Shown: piece by piece, positions 37,209-46,723 of the stretch
Position numbering within the stretch: position 1 is the stretch's first letter
Layout: every line of letters begins with the position of its first letter
Assembly (NCBI RefSeq): GCF_900106665.1
Contig: NZ_FNNA01000003.1
Location: 62,001 to 126,000, forward strand
Length of the DNA: 64,000 bases
Reading direction: 5' to 3'
From: Paracoccus sanguinis
GTDB taxonomy: Bacteria > Pseudomonadota > Alphaproteobacteria > Rhodobacterales > Rhodobacteraceae
Translations under genes and position numbers: made by a program
The notes under the pieces: model-generated
Told to the model about the DNA's origin: nothing
Databases searched by the model: none
Seen by the model: only the letters and a program-made list of their open reading frames with translations

Positions 37209-38086
37209 GGCCGGTGGTCCTTCTCGATCAGCGCCACGGCGCGGTCATAGAGCATCATGTCCTGGGCGTTCGCCGCCTCGATCCGGCGGCGCAGCGCCGG
37301 GGGCAGCGCGCCGAGCAGCGCCTCGACCCGCGCATCCGTCGTCTGGCCGTGGTTGTCGGTGACGTTCTTGCGGGTGTCGTCGGGCAGGGCGAGGGGCAGG
37401 CCGAACCCCGCGAGAATGTCGGCGAAGCGCGCCACGTCAGCCTCGAACGCCTCGGTGCGGCCGAGCAGCTCGACCCCGGCGAGGGTCCGCAGCGCGGTCG
37501 ACAGGTCGTAATTCAGCCCCGACGGCCCACGCCGCAGCAACGGGCGCGAGCGCGGCACGCCCGAGAAGAAGCGGGTCTGCGCGTTCGACACGTGGACGAT
37601 CTCGGACGGCGTCGACAGGCAATGGTCAAGCCAGCCTGCGAAGTCGTGCTGGCGCGCCGCCTCGGCGGTGCTGGTGGTGTCGAGACTGTCGGCCAGCTCG
37701 ACATACTCCCCCCGCGCCTCGAGGACGCGCACCCGCTCCTCGCGCGGCAGATGCGCGAGCGGGGTGCCGTCGTCGGCGTCGGGACCGCGCTTGAAGCGGT
37801 AGATCGAGGCAATGCGCAGGAAGGGGTTGCGCACGAAGATGGCGCTGAGGGGGCGGTAGTCGAGCGAACTCGGCGGCGGCAGGGTGATCTGGTGGGACGA
37901 GAACGCCACAGCCGCCGGACGCCGCAGGATGATCCGGTCGAGCTGCTCCTGGTCGATCGAGAAGAACGGGTAGGGGCCGTCGAAGCTTTCGTGCCGGTCG
38001 CCGAAGTTGTGGCTGAGCACGTGGTCGAAGGACGTGCCCGCGTTCTTGTAGATGTGGTAGTGCAGGATGATCGTGCGCTGGCTCAT
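37205..38086 (-). CDS. sulfotransferase family protein
   Basis: The 293-residue protein has the two PAPS-binding signatures of carbohydrate sulfotransferases: a 5'-phosphosulfate loop, YKNAGTSFDHVL (residues about 13-24), and a 3'-phosphate region, FVRNPFLRIASIYRFKRG. It likely adds sulfate to a sugar of a surface or secreted polysaccharide in the cytoplasm. It follows the 1178-residue fusion gene by only three bases and overlaps wecB by four, so all three are one operon. The acceptor sugar is unknown. No PAPS synthesis genes are in the window. Confidence 0.82.
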   Translation of the reverse strand: MSQRTIILHYHIYKNAGTSFDHVLSHNFGDRHESFDGPYPFFSIDQEQLDRIILRRPAAVAFSSHQITLPPPSSLDYRPLSAIFVRNPFLRIASIYRFKRGPDADDGTPLAHLPREERVRVLEARGEYVELADSLDTTSTAEAARQHDFAGWLDHCLSTPSEIVHVSNAQTRFFSGVPRSRPLLRRGPSGLNYDLSTALRTLAGVELLGRTEAFEADVARFADILAGFGLPLALPDDTRKNVTDNHGQTTDARVEALLGALPPALRRRIEAANAQDMMLYDRAVALIEKDHRP

Positions 38087-38089
38087 CGC

Positions 38090-41000
38090 CTATCCCCTGT
38101 CGAGCGTCGAGGCCGGCCGCCCCTCGCGGTAGCGGTGCGGCACCCAGGCCCCCCAGCGCGCCTCGTAAAGCGCCTTGTTGCGCTGGAACAGCGCCTGTTT
38201 CTCGCCCGAGGGCAGGGCGTCGAAGGTCGCCGACAGGTGGTGGTGGCAGAACGCATCCTCGGCCAGCCCGGTGGCGAGCCCGGCCTCATGGAAGGTCGCG
38301 CAGTGGTCGTCGTCCTCGAACATCCCGCGGCCGTAGATCTCGGGCAGCAGCCCCAGCCGGTCGAGATCGGCGCGGCGGAACATGGCGCAGAAATAGGCGC
38401 AGACGGCGATCGGCGTCCACTGGCCGCGATGCCCGGTGGCGAGGTCGCGGGCGGCGCGGGCCATCTGGTCCATGTCGGCGTAGGCGATCTCGATCCGCGC
38501 CTCGTTGCCGATGTTGTTGGTCATCGGCCCGACGATGCCCAGCTCGGGGTTGCGCTGCAGATGCCGGACCATCGCCAGCAGCGCGCCGGGGGCGAGGAAG
38601 GTGTCGTTGTTCAGAAGCAGCACGAATTCGCCGGTGGCGGCGCGGATGCCGGCGTTGTTACCGCGCGCAAAGCCCAGGTTCTCGCCGTTCTCGACCAGCC
38701 GGATGCGGTCGTCGGCGGCGGCGCGGTCGCGCAGGACGGCCAGAACCTCGGGCGTCGAGCCGTTGTCGACCAGCACCACCTCGAGGTTCGGATAGACCTC
38801 GCCGGTGCCGAGCATGGCGTGCAGCGCGGCCAGCGTCATGTCGGTGTCGGCGCCGTAATGCAGGACCACGACCGACAGCTTCGGCTCGCGCCCCATCTCG
38901 GCCAGCATGTCGGCGGCGCGGAAGCGCCAGTCGTTGTCGAGCGCGTATTGCCGCAGCCGGGCGCCGAAGTCCGGGTCGCGGGCGAGCGGCGCGGCGCGGC
39001 GGATCTGCTCGGCGAAGCCCTTCGCGTCCGAGGCGCGGAACACCAGATCGCCCGCCCGCGCCAGCTCGGGCAGCGGGGTCGAGACGGTCGGGCGCTTCAC
39101 GGCCGAGTATTCGTAGAACTTGACCGGGTCGCAGGCCTTGATGATCGGCAGAAGCTGGAACGGGATGATCAGCACGTCCATCTGCCGGTGGAACGCGGGA
39201 ACGTCGGCGTAGGGGATCTCGCCGTGCAGCGTCACGTTGGCCAGCGCGTCGAGCCGCATCGGCGCCTCGGCGGTGACCGCCCCGCAGAGGTGGATGTCGA
39301 AGTCGGGATTGTCCCGCGCCACCCGCTCGAGCAGGTCGGTGTCGAACCACTCGGCGATGGCGCCGACGTAGCCCACCCGGATCGTCCCCCGCCCCAGCCG
39401 GCCCTCGAGCCAGCGCGGCGCGGGCACCTCGTCGGGGTCGCGGGTGAAGTGGCTCACGTCGGTGCCGTTGCGCACCATCGCCACCCGGCGCGCGGCCCCG
39501 AACTTGTCGAAGAGATACTGCGAGCTGACGATCATCTTGTCGGCCCGCGCGATCGTGTCGAGCTCGGCCTCGAGGACATGGGCTTCGGTGTTCGAGAAGC
39601 CGCCGATGTCGTCCATGCAGTCGAAGGTGATCTGGTACTCGGGCGAGAGGTGCTTGGCGAGGTGCCACCAGTAGGGATGCTCGACCACCACATGGGCCAC
39701 GGGCGTGCTGCCGACGGCATCGGCGAAGGCGTGGAAATGCCCGACCCAGGCCCGCGCCGCGTCGGGCGAGGGCACGCCGGTATAGGCGGCAAGGCCGCGC
39801 ATCCCGCGATTGGGCAGCCTGACCACATGGACCCCGGGCGCGACCGCGCGCACCGTGCCCTCGCGCGGGTTCGTCTCCATCTCGAGGAAGAAGACGCGGT
39901 GCCCGGCGGCCGCCATCTCGGTCGCCAGATGCTGCGGGCGCTGGGTGCGGAAGTCCCAGTTGATGATCGACAGGATGAAGATGTCGGGCTTGCCCGGCGC
40001 GCCCGGGGGGACGGCCGCATAGGCCTGGGCCGGGGCGGCCTCGGACGGCAGGGGCACGAAGGCGAGCCCGCGGGGGATCCCGCCCGGCACCGGCAGGCGG
40101 CGCTTCAGCCGCTCGACCAGCGCTCCGGGCATCGCCCGGCGCAGCGCCCGCCCGCCCACCGAATAGGCCCGGCGGTAAAGCGGCTTGAGGATGGTGCGGC
40201 GCTCGAGTTCCAGAAACGCGCGGGTCTCGTTCAGAAGCTGGTCCGAGGCGGCGATATGGGCGCTGGCATGGGCGAGGCGGTCCTGAAGGTCCTCGATGAC
40301 GGCCCAGCGGTCGTCGGCGAGCGCGGTCATCTCGTCGCGCTGCGCCTCGGTCGCGGTCAGAAGCGCCTGGTGGGCGTCGCGCATCTGCTCGGCCTCGGCG
40401 AGGCTCAGCCGCAGACTGTCGGCGCTTGCGGCGGCGGCGTCGCGCTGCGCCTCGGTCGCCGCGAGGCGCTGGGTGACCGCGGCCACGGCCCCGTCGCGCT
40501 GCGCCTCGGCAGCGGCGAGCTGCCGCTCCATCTCGGCGGACAGCTCGTCGCGCTGCGCCTCGGTGGCGGTCAGCCGCTCGGTGAGGGCGGCGGCGATCTG
40601 CTCGCGCTGGCGCTCGGTCGCGGCCAGCCGCTCGGTCAGGGACGCGACCGCCGCCTCGCGCTGCGCCTCGGTGGCGGCGATGTGGCGCTGGAGGTCGGCG
40701 GCATCGGCCAGTCGCGCCTCGACGTCCTGGCCCAGCTGCGCAATGCGGGCGTCGCGCGCCGCCAGCGTTTCAGCATCGGCGACGAGGCGCTGCCCGTGGA
40801 TCGCCTCGACCCCGCGGGCGGCGGCCGAAAGGGTGTCGAACCGCGCGCGGAAGGGGGCGAGGGCGGGGGCGTCGGGGACGGTGCCGGCCTCGGCGGCTTT
40901 GCGCAGTAGGGCAAAGACCTCGGCCGCGAGCGTCGCGATGGCGCCCTCGGCGGCGTCGGTGTCGCCGCGCCCGTGGACGGCGTCGGGCTGGAACGCCTCG

Positions 41001-41626
41001 CCCACCATCGCGCGGGCGGCGGCGGGCACCGGCGTCCCGATCAGCCCGGCGATGCGGTCGAGCGTCGCGTCCGGCGCGGCGGTCCAGTCGGGGAACACCA
41101 CAAGGGCGCGGGGCAGGCCCGTGCTCGCCTCGAGCGCGCCGAGCGTATGGGCGAGCCACGAGAGGATGGCGGCGTCGGGGTCCATCCCGTCGCGGCGGGC
41201 CAGCGAATGGGCGGCCTCGCGCGGGTCGCGCAGGGCGATCAGCACCGCCGCGCGGGTGCCGCGCGCCTCGGCCCACGCGCGCCACAGCGGCAGGGTCAGC
41301 GACAGCCGCGGGTCCTTGACCATGATCCGGTGCGCGTCGCCGAAGCTGGAGGCGATGGCGGCGTCGATCTGTGCGAACAGCGCGGCGTCGGCCGGCGGCA
41401 GCGCGGGCGTCCCGATCCGCTGCCAGAGCGCCCCGGCCCGGGCGAGAATCGCATCGTTCAGCGCGACGACCGCCAGCGGCTCGAAATGCCCGCGCGGGTT
41501 GTCCGAGGCGGGACCGCCCCGGTCCTGCGGCAGCGTGAGCCCGAGGGCGCCGCAGCATTCGCCCAGAAACGAGGTGCCGCTGCGATGCATCCCGGCGACG
41601 AAGAAAGCGAACTCGGGGCTGTGCAA
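38090..41626 (-). CDS. sulfotransferase-like/coiled-coil/GT4/GT2 multidomain glycosyltransferase
   Basis: The 1178-residue protein has four parts. Residues 1 to about 270 resemble a sulfotransferase, with a P-loop in FFVAGMHRSGTSFLGECC and RDPREAAHSLARRDGM. Residues 280-475 are a charged coiled coil built largely of 18-residue repeats (ATEAQRD-type). Residues about 546-890 look like a GT-B glycosyltransferase (DIFILSIINWDFRTQRPQHLATEM, with KFYEYSAVKRPTVSTPL near its end). Residues 916-1178 are a GT2 domain (LSVVVLHYGADTD, VLVDNGSTPE, LLLNNDTFLAPGA, EDDDHCATFHEAG). The start is TTG: no ATG or GTG precedes the P-loop strand in frame, and no clear ribosome site is seen. It heads the operon with the sulfotransferase and wecB. 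Confidence 0.85.
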   Translation of the reverse strand: MHSPEFAFFVAGMHRSGTSFLGECCGALGLTLPQDRGGPASDNPRGHFEPLAVVALNDAILARAGALWQRIGTPALPPADAALFAQIDAAIASSFGDAHRIMVKDPRLSLTLPLWRAWAEARGTRAAVLIALRDPREAAHSLARRDGMDPDAAILSWLAHTLGALEASTGLPRALVVFPDWTAAPDATLDRIAGLIGTPVPAAARAMVGEAFQPDAVHGRGDTDAAEGAIATLAAEVFALLRKAAEAGTVPDAPALAPFRARFDTLSAAARGVEAIHGQRLVADAETLAARDARIAQLGQDVEARLADAADLQRHIAATEAQREAAVASLTERLAATERQREQIAAALTERLTATEAQRDELSAEMERQLAAAEAQRDGAVAAVTQRLAATEAQRDAAAASADSLRLSLAEAEQMRDAHQALLTATEAQRDEMTALADDRWAVIEDLQDRLAHASAHIAASDQLLNETRAFLELERRTILKPLYRRAYSVGGRALRRAMPGALVERLKRRLPVPGGIPRGLAFVPLPSEAAPAQAYAAVPPGAPGKPDIFILSIINWDFRTQRPQHLATEMAAAGHRVFFLEMETNPREGTVRAVAPGVHVVRLPNRGMRGLAAYTGVPSPDAARAWVGHFHAFADAVGSTPVAHVVVEHPYWWHLAKHLSPEYQITFDCMDDIGGFSNTEAHVLEAELDTIARADKMIVSSQYLFDKFGAARRVAMVRNGTDVSHFTRDPDEVPAPRWLEGRLGRGTIRVGYVGAIAEWFDTDLLERVARDNPDFDIHLCGAVTAEAPMRLDALANVTLHGEIPYADVPAFHRQMDVLIIPFQLLPIIKACDPVKFYEYSAVKRPTVSTPLPELARAGDLVFRASDAKGFAEQIRRAAPLARDPDFGARLRQYALDNDWRFRAADMLAEMGREPKLSVVVLHYGADTDMTLAALHAMLGTGEVYPNLEVVLVDNGSTPEVLAVLRDRAAADDRIRLVENGENLGFARGNNAGIRAATGEFVLLLNNDTFLAPGALLAMVRHLQRNPELGIVGPMTNNIGNEARIEIAYADMDQMARAARDLATGHRGQWTPIAVCAYFCAMFRRADLDRLGLLPEIYGRGMFEDDDHCATFHEAGLATGLAEDAFCHHHLSATFDALPSGEKQALFQRNKALYEARWGAWVPHRYREGRPASTLDRG
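40307..40675 (-). repeat. 54-bp coding tandem repeats (18-residue units)
   Basis: Within the fusion gene, four consecutive 18-residue units (residues 318-389) share the pattern A-T-E-A-Q-R-D/E ... T-E-R-L-A. A 21-residue unit and two shorter degenerate copies follow. In DNA this is an imperfect 54-bp tandem repeat, a substrate for copy-number change. Heptad-compatible spacing predicts a long helical rod that separates the sulfotransferase-like head from the glycosyltransferases. Confidence 0.85.
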
Positions 41627-41770
41627 GATGGTGTGATCCGCGTGAGATGCTGAGGCGTCGGCTTATCCATGGTTGCGCAAACTAGCAACATGTCGCCTCT
41701 GGCGCGCGCGCATTCCCGCCGAGCAAAGTCGCGTGATCTTCGGGTCTTGGCGCCCCACCCGGGGGCGCAG

Positions 41771-41795
41771 CGGGGGCGGCGCCGCGCCGCCCCCG
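41771..41795 (-). terminator. GC hairpin after the aminotransferase gene
   Basis: An 11-bp perfect stem (CGGGGGCGGCG with CGCCGCCCCCG, 3-base loop) lies 45 bases past the aminotransferase stop. There is no T run on the minus strand, so it is a weak or factor-assisted terminator at best. Confidence 0.4.
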
Positions 41796-41839
41796 TGAGT
41801 GGAGATTCCCCGGCAGGCGTCCCGGGGTGCCGCTTTGGC

Positions 41840-43216
41840 TCAGGCCTCGCCTTCGGCCCTGAGCCCGTCGAACACCCGCGTCAGCGCCGCGTCCAGCTTT
41901 TCGAACATCTCGTCCATCTGCGCGTCGGTCAGGATAAACGGCGGGCAGAGCACGATCGACTGCCCGAGCGGCCGGCAGATCAGCCCGAGGTCGGTGCAGG
42001 TGTTGGCGATCCGCTCGCTCACCGACAGCTTGCCGGGGAAGGGCTCCTTCGTCTCGGCGTTCTTGACCGCCTCGAGCGCCCACATGTAGCCGATCCCGCG
42101 CAGCTCGCCGATGTTGGCGTGCTTCTGCATGATCCGGCGCAGCCCCGCCTCCATCCGCGGGGCGCCCTTGACCACGTTCTCGGCCAGCCCCTCGTTCATC
42201 ACCACGTCGATGGCCTTGAGCGCGATGGCGCAGCCGACCGGGTGGCCTGAGGCGGTGAAGCCGTGCGGGAACTCCTCGATCGCCTCGATGGCGGTGTCGA
42301 GCCGGTCCGACAGCTCCGGCCCGAGGATCACCGCGCCCATCGGGAAGAGCCCGGCGGTCAGGTTCTTCGAGCTGATGATCGCGTCGGGCGTGAAGCCGTA
42401 GGTCTCGCAGCCCCAGGTCGAGCCGGTGCGGCCGAAGCCACAGATGACCTCGTCCGAGATCAGCGGGATGCCGTGCTTCTTCAGGATCGGCTGGATGGCC
42501 TGGAAATAGCCCTCGGCCGGCGGGATCACCCCGCCCGCGCCCTGCACCGGCTCGGCGAAGAAGCCGGCGATGGTGTCGGCGCCCTCACGGGCGATGGTGT
42601 CCTCGAGCTCGGCCGCGAGGCGGGCGACGAACTCGGCCTCGCTTTCGCCCGGGTTGCCGTAGCGCCAGAAATGCGGGCAGGTGAGGTGGATGAAGCCCTC
42701 GAGCGGCAGGCCGAAGACCTCGTTGTAGGGCTTGCCGGTCATCGACGCGCTGACCGCGGTGACGCCGTGATAGGCGTTCCAGCGGGTCAGGATCTTGCGC
42801 CGCTGCGGCTGGCCTTCACTGCGGCCGAGGAACCACAGCATCTTGACCATGGTGTCGTTCGCCTCGGACCCCGAGTTGGTGTAGAACACCTTGCCGCGGG
42901 CGAAGGGCGAGACCTCGACCAGCTTTTCCGACAGCATCACCGTTTGGTCGGACATCCGGCCGAAGAAGGCGTGGTAGCCGGGGAAGCGGTCGTACTGCGC
43001 CTTGGCGGCCTCGATCAGGCCCTTGTGGTCGAAGCCCGCGACCATGTTCCAGAGGCCCGAGTTGGCGTCCAGCCACTTGCGGCCCTCGGTGTCGAAGACG
43101 TAGGGGCCTTCGCCGTGGGTGAGCACGATCGTGCCGCGGTCGTGCACGCTCGGCAGGTCGGTGAAGCCGTAAAGCGAATATTCCTCGGCCCGTGCGGCCC
43201 AGCTCTTGTCGTTCAT
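41840..43216 (-). CDS. class III PLP-dependent aminotransferase (omega-transaminase type)
   Basis: The 458-residue enzyme transfers amino groups between an omega-amine or amino acid and a keto acid. Landmarks are the N-terminal TIVLTHGEGPYVFDTEGRKWLDANSGLWNM, the phosphate-binding YTNSGSEANDTMVKMLW, the aromatic stacking WNAYHGVT, the Asp in LISDEVICGFGRTG, the PLP lysine in IISSKNLTAGLFPMGAV, and GFTASGHPVGCAIALK. It resembles taurine-, putrescine- or beta-alanine-pyruvate transaminases; the substrate cannot be fixed from sequence alone. The ATG at 43216 begins the conserved chain. The gene is isolated on its strand and divergent from miaB, with a repeat-like hairpin between. Confidence 0.9.
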   Translation of the reverse strand: MNDKSWAARAEEYSLYGFTDLPSVHDRGTIVLTHGEGPYVFDTEGRKWLDANSGLWNMVAGFDHKGLIEAAKAQYDRFPGYHAFFGRMSDQTVMLSEKLVEVSPFARGKVFYTNSGSEANDTMVKMLWFLGRSEGQPQRRKILTRWNAYHGVTAVSASMTGKPYNEVFGLPLEGFIHLTCPHFWRYGNPGESEAEFVARLAAELEDTIAREGADTIAGFFAEPVQGAGGVIPPAEGYFQAIQPILKKHGIPLISDEVICGFGRTGSTWGCETYGFTPDAIISSKNLTAGLFPMGAVILGPELSDRLDTAIEAIEEFPHGFTASGHPVGCAIALKAIDVVMNEGLAENVVKGAPRMEAGLRRIMQKHANIGELRGIGYMWALEAVKNAETKEPFPGKLSVSERIANTCTDLGLICRPLGQSIVLCPPFILTDAQMDEMFEKLDAALTRVFDGLRAEGEA

Positions 43217-43338
43217 GAGTGCCTCCAATGCGTTGGGCGCAGGGTAGCCGGGCGGCCGGGCGGGGGCAACGTGGGCCGCGGCGGCGGAATGGCCGGTCGG
43301 GCGGGCAGGGTGCCGGTGCGCGGGGTGGCACGGCCGGA

Positions 43339-43380
43339 CCGGGGGTTTTCCACCCCCGGACCCCCGGAGGATATTTGGGT
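43339..43380. repeat. intergenic hairpin repeat of Rhodobacterales type
   Basis: A 7-bp stem (CCGGGGG with CCCCCGG, loop TTTTCCA) is followed by GACCCCCGGAGGATATTTGGG. I recall this signature between genes in many Rhodobacter-like genomes, where it behaves as a dispersed intergenic repeat. It lies in the gap between the divergent aminotransferase and miaB genes. Only one full copy is seen in this window. Confidence 0.5.
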
Positions 43381-43470
43381 CCAGCCCGAGGGGCGCGGGC
43401 GAGGGTTCCGTTCGGGGGCTGTGGGTGCTATCAGCGCCCATCCCGCGACATCGAGAGCCCGCCCCCGGCC

Positions 43471-44778
43471 ATGACCGACCAGAGCCCCAAACGCCTGTTC
43501 ATCAAGACCTACGGGTGCCAAATGAACGTCTATGACAGCCAGCGCATGGCCGAGGCGCTGGGGGCCGAGGGCTATGTCGAGACCGACCGCGCCGACGACG
43601 CCGACATGGTGCTGCTCAACACCTGCCACATCCGCGAGAAGGCGGCCGAGAAGCTTTATTCCGACCTCGGGCGCCTGAAGCCGCTCAAGGCCGAGCGGCC
43701 GGACCTCAAGATCGGCGTGGCGGGCTGCGTGGCGCAGGCCGAGGGCGACGAGATCATCCGCCGGATGCCGCTGGTCGATCTGGTCGTGGGTCCGCAGGCC
43801 TATCACCGCCTGCCGGCGATGGCGCGGGGCGAGGCGCCCGCGGTGGACACCGAGTTCCCGGCCGAGGACAAGTTCGACCACCTGCCCGAACGCCGCGCCA
43901 CCCGCCGCCATCCGGCCGCCTTCCTGACCGTGCAGGAGGGCTGCGACAAGTTCTGCGCCTTCTGCGTCGTCCCCTACACCCGCGGGGCCGAGGTCAGCCG
44001 TCCGGCCGCGCGCATCCTGTCCGAGGCGCGCGACCTGGTGGCCCGCGGGGTGCGCGAGATCACCCTCTTGGGCCAGAACGTCAACGGCTGGCATGGTGAG
44101 GGCGCCGCGGGTCTGGGCGAGCTGATCCGGCAGCTCGCTGGGATCGAGGGGCTGGACCGCATCCGCTATACCACCAGCCATCCCAACGACATGGCCGATG
44201 ACCTGATCGCCGCGCACCGGGACCTGCCGCAGCTCATGCCCTATCTGCATCTGCCGGTGCAGTCGGGGTCGGACCGGGTGCTCAAGGCGATGAACCGCAA
44301 GCACACGCGCGACGACTATCTGCGGCTCGTCGACCGCATCCGGGCGGCGCGGCCGGACATCCTGCTGACCTCGGATTTCATCGCGGGCTTCCCGGGCGAG
44401 ACGGACGCCGATCACGCCGACACGCTGCGGCTGATCGAGGAGGTCGGGTTCGGCACCGCGTTCTCCTTCAAGTACTCGCCGCGCCCGGGCACGCCTGCGG
44501 CGGGGCGGGCGCTGGTGCCTGAGGCGGTGGCGGATGCGCGGCTGCACGAGATGCAGGCGCTGCTCGCCCGCCAGCAGAAGGCGGTGCAGGAGGGGATGGT
44601 CGGGCGCACCCTCGGGGTGCTGTTCGAGAAGCCGGGGCGGCTGCCCGGGCAGATGGTCGGCAAGTCGGATTATCTGCATTCGGTCTTCGTCCAGGCGCCC
44701 GAGGCGGCGGTGGGCGATCTGGTGCAGGTGCGGATCGTCGCCAGCGCCCCGAACTCGCTGGAAGGGGTGCTGGCCTAG
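43471..44778 (+). CDS. miaB: tRNA-2-methylthio-N6-dimethylallyladenosine synthase
   Basis: MiaB is a radical-SAM enzyme that adds a methylthio group to i6A37 in tRNAs reading UNN codons. The 435-residue protein has the N-terminal cluster cysteines C16, C52 and C86, the radical-SAM C158-x3-C162-x2-C165 in [17 protein letters not shown], and a C-terminal TRAM domain ([12 protein letters not shown] ... [11 protein letters not shown]). All cluster ligands are intact and the length is normal. The ATG at 43471 is chosen because the family starts near [12 protein letters not shown]. It is divergent from the aminotransferase and followed by a 396-bp gap holding a possible gene remnant. Confidence 0.96.
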   Translation: MTDQSPKRLFIKTYGCQMNVYDSQRMAEALGAEGYVETDRADDADMVLLNTCHIREKAAEKLYSDLGRLKPLKAERPDLKIGVAGCVAQAEGDEIIRRMPLVDLVVGPQAYHRLPAMARGEAPAVDTEFPAEDKFDHLPERRATRRHPAAFLTVQEGCDKFCAFCVVPYTRGAEVSRPAARILSEARDLVARGVREITLLGQNVNGWHGEGAAGLGELIRQLAGIEGLDRIRYTTSHPNDMADDLIAAHRDLPQLMPYLHLPVQSGSDRVLKAMNRKHTRDDYLRLVDRIRAARPDILLTSDFIAGFPGETDADHADTLRLIEEVGFGTAFSFKYSPRPGTPAAGRALVPEAVADARLHEMQALLARQQKAVQEGMVGRTLGVLFEKPGRLPGQMVGKSDYLHSVFVQAPEAAVGDLVQVRIVASAPNSLEGVLA

Positions 44779-44984
44779 AAGCCGTGGGTCGGCAGGAAGA
44801 TGGAACAGCGCGTCGCAGCGGCTGATCCCACCGCCTGACCCAACCAGCTGTACGGCACACCGGCAATCTGCTGCAGGATCGCCAGCCAAGCGCGGTCGTC
44901 GTGGTCAATCCGCAGTGTCAGCAGCGACACGTTGAGCCGGGCGAGAGGCGCATAATCGGCGCGAAAATCCGGCTCTCGTGACCG
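44775..44984 (-). pseudogene. possible gene remnant
   Basis: On the minus strand a frame of 69 codons between stop codons encodes a protein-like sequence, with segments such as DYAPLARLNVSLLTLRIDHDD and AGVPYSWLGQAVGSAAATRC, ending at a stop that overlaps the end of miaB. It has no start codon with a ribosome site, and the third codon positions are less GC-biased than in flanking genes. I do not recognise the family. It may be the decayed 3' end of a gene or a chance opening. Confidence 0.3.
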
Positions 44985-45174
44985 TCAAGCAGTCAGTCTG
45001 CAGGTCGCCAGATGCTGGCCGTCCCGCAGCCGGCTGGCCGCGCGTTGAGAGCCGGGGTTTGTGTTAAGAACGCGCATGGCGCCGCAGTGCATCAACCCGG
45101 CGCGTCGGCCGGGTCGGTCGACCCGGCCCCTCAGCTTCCGCCGAAAGGCCGGCCCCCACACGGCCTCCGCCGCC
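44779..45174 (+). other. 396-bp gap between miaB and proS
   Basis: Composition is more mixed than in the surrounding genes. The left half holds the possible minus-strand remnant. Near the right end a 9-bp palindromic hairpin (GGCCGGGTC, loop GGTC, GACCCGGCC) lies at 45108-45129, 45 bases beyond the proS stop, and may help end its transcript, though no T run follows. Nothing else is recognisable. Confidence 0.5.
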
Positions 45175-46533
45175 TCAGCCCCGATACGCCGCCGCGAACA
45201 CCGGCGCGTAGATGTCGGCGAGACGGGCCACGGCCTCGCTGGCCGAGACCTCGACCGACTCGCCGGTCTTGCGGCTGGTCAGCTCGACCACGTTCGCGGC
45301 CAGGCCGCGCGGGCCGACGGTGATCCGCCACGGCAGGCCGATCAGGTCCATCGTGGCGAACTTGGCGCCCGCGCGCTCGTCGCGGTCGTCGTAGAGCACC
45401 TCGAGCCCGCGCGCGGTCAGCTCGCGCTCCAGCGCCTCGCAGGCGTTGTCGGTCGAGGCGTCGCCCTGCTTGAGGTTCACCAGCCCGACGTGGAACGGCG
45501 TGACGCCCTCGGGCCAGATGATGCCGCGGTCGTCGTGGCTCGCCTCGATGATCGCGCCCAGCAGGCGGCTGACGCCGATCCCGTGGCTGCCCATGTGGAC
45601 CGGCACCCGCGCCCCGTCGGGGCCGACGACGGTCGCGCCCATCGGCTCGGAATACTTGGTGCCGAAATAGAAGATCTGCCCCACCTCGATCCCGCGGGCC
45701 GAGCGGCGGCGGTCCTCGGGGATGGTCTCGAACACCGCCGGATCGTGGGTCTCGTCGGTGCGGGCGTAGCGCGAGGTGAACTCGTCCAGCACCGCGCGGC
45801 AGGCGGCGGCGTCATCATAGTCGATGGCACGGTCGCCGAAGCGCAGATCGGTGATCTCGCTGTCGTAGAAGACCTCGGATTCGCCGGTCTCGGCCAGCAC
45901 GAGGAACTCGTGCGTGTCCTCGCCGCCGATGGGGCCCGAGTCGGCGCGCATCGGGATCGCCTGCAGGCCCATCCGCTCGTAGGTGCGCAGATAGGTGACC
46001 AGGTGGCGGTTATAGGCGTGCAGCGCGTCCTCTTTCGTCAGGTCGAAGTTGTAGCCGTCCTTCATCAGGAACTCGCGCCCGCGCATGACCCCGAAGCGGG
46101 GGCGCACCTCGTCGCGGAACTTCCATTGGATCTGGTAGAGCGTCAGCGGCAGGTCCTTGTAGCTGTTCACGTGGGCGCGGAAGATGTCGGTGATCATCTC
46201 TTCGTTGGTCGGCCCGAACAGCATGTCGCGGTCGTGGCGGTCCTTGATGCGCAGCATCTCCTGCCCGTAGTCGTCGTAGCGGCCGCTTTCGCGCCACAGG
46301 TCGGCCGACTGCATGGTGGGCATCAGGACCGGGATGTGCCCGGCGCGGCCCTGTTCCTCGTGCACGATCTGCTCGATCCGGCGCAGCACCTTGAGGCCGA
46401 GCGGCAGCCAGGAATAGATGCCCGCCGCCTGCTGCTTGATCATCCCCGCCCTGAGCATCAGCCGGTGGCTGACGATCTGCGCCTCGGAGGGGTTCTCTTT
46501 CAGGACAGGCAGGAAATAGCGCGTGAGACGCAT
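45175..46533 (-). CDS. proS: prolyl-tRNA synthetase, short form
   Basis: Charges tRNA-Pro with proline. The 452-residue class II enzyme shows motif 1 around [27 protein letters not shown], motif 2 in [27 protein letters not shown], and motif 3 in [19 protein letters not shown]-terminal anticodon-binding domain follows ([11 protein letters not shown] ... [24 protein letters not shown]). It lacks the roughly 180-residue INS editing domain found in E. coli ProRS, as is usual in alphaproteobacteria; a free-standing YbaK/ProX editor is not in the window. The ATG at 46533 matches the family start [13 protein letters not shown]. Confidence 0.96.
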   Translation of the reverse strand: MRLTRYFLPVLKENPSEAQIVSHRLMLRAGMIKQQAAGIYSWLPLGLKVLRRIEQIVHEEQGRAGHIPVLMPTMQSADLWRESGRYDDYGQEMLRIKDRHDRDMLFGPTNEEMITDIFRAHVNSYKDLPLTLYQIQWKFRDEVRPRFGVMRGREFLMKDGYNFDLTKEDALHAYNRHLVTYLRTYERMGLQAIPMRADSGPIGGEDTHEFLVLAETGESEVFYDSEITDLRFGDRAIDYDDAAACRAVLDEFTSRYARTDETHDPAVFETIPEDRRRSARGIEVGQIFYFGTKYSEPMGATVVGPDGARVPVHMGSHGIGVSRLLGAIIEASHDDRGIIWPEGVTPFHVGLVNLKQGDASTDNACEALERELTARGLEVLYDDRDERAGAKFATMDLIGLPWRITVGPRGLAANVVELTSRKTGESVEVSASEAVARLADIYAPVFAAAYRG

Positions 46534-46723
46534 GGGGCAGCACCTTGGATGATTGCCCGCCTGCGTTAGCGGATCGGGGCCGCCCCGGCAACGGCAAGGG
46601 ACGGGCCGGGGTCGGGATGCGCGGGGGCGTTGCCCAAGACCCTTGCGCGCGAGGGGCGGGGACTGCATCACCGCACGCATCGGGGCGAGGGCCCCCGGGA
46701 CGGGATCGAGGGCGGGGACGCAG

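Noticed and set aside
40307..40675. Repeats considered as a CRISPR array
   Set aside because: Units are adjacent with no unique spacers and encode a regular coiled coil in the gene frame.
37214..40909. 1231-codon plus-strand frame opposite the glycan genes
   Set aside because: Antisense shadow of the sulfotransferase and fusion genes; composition is typical of reversed GC-rich codons and it crosses gene boundaries.
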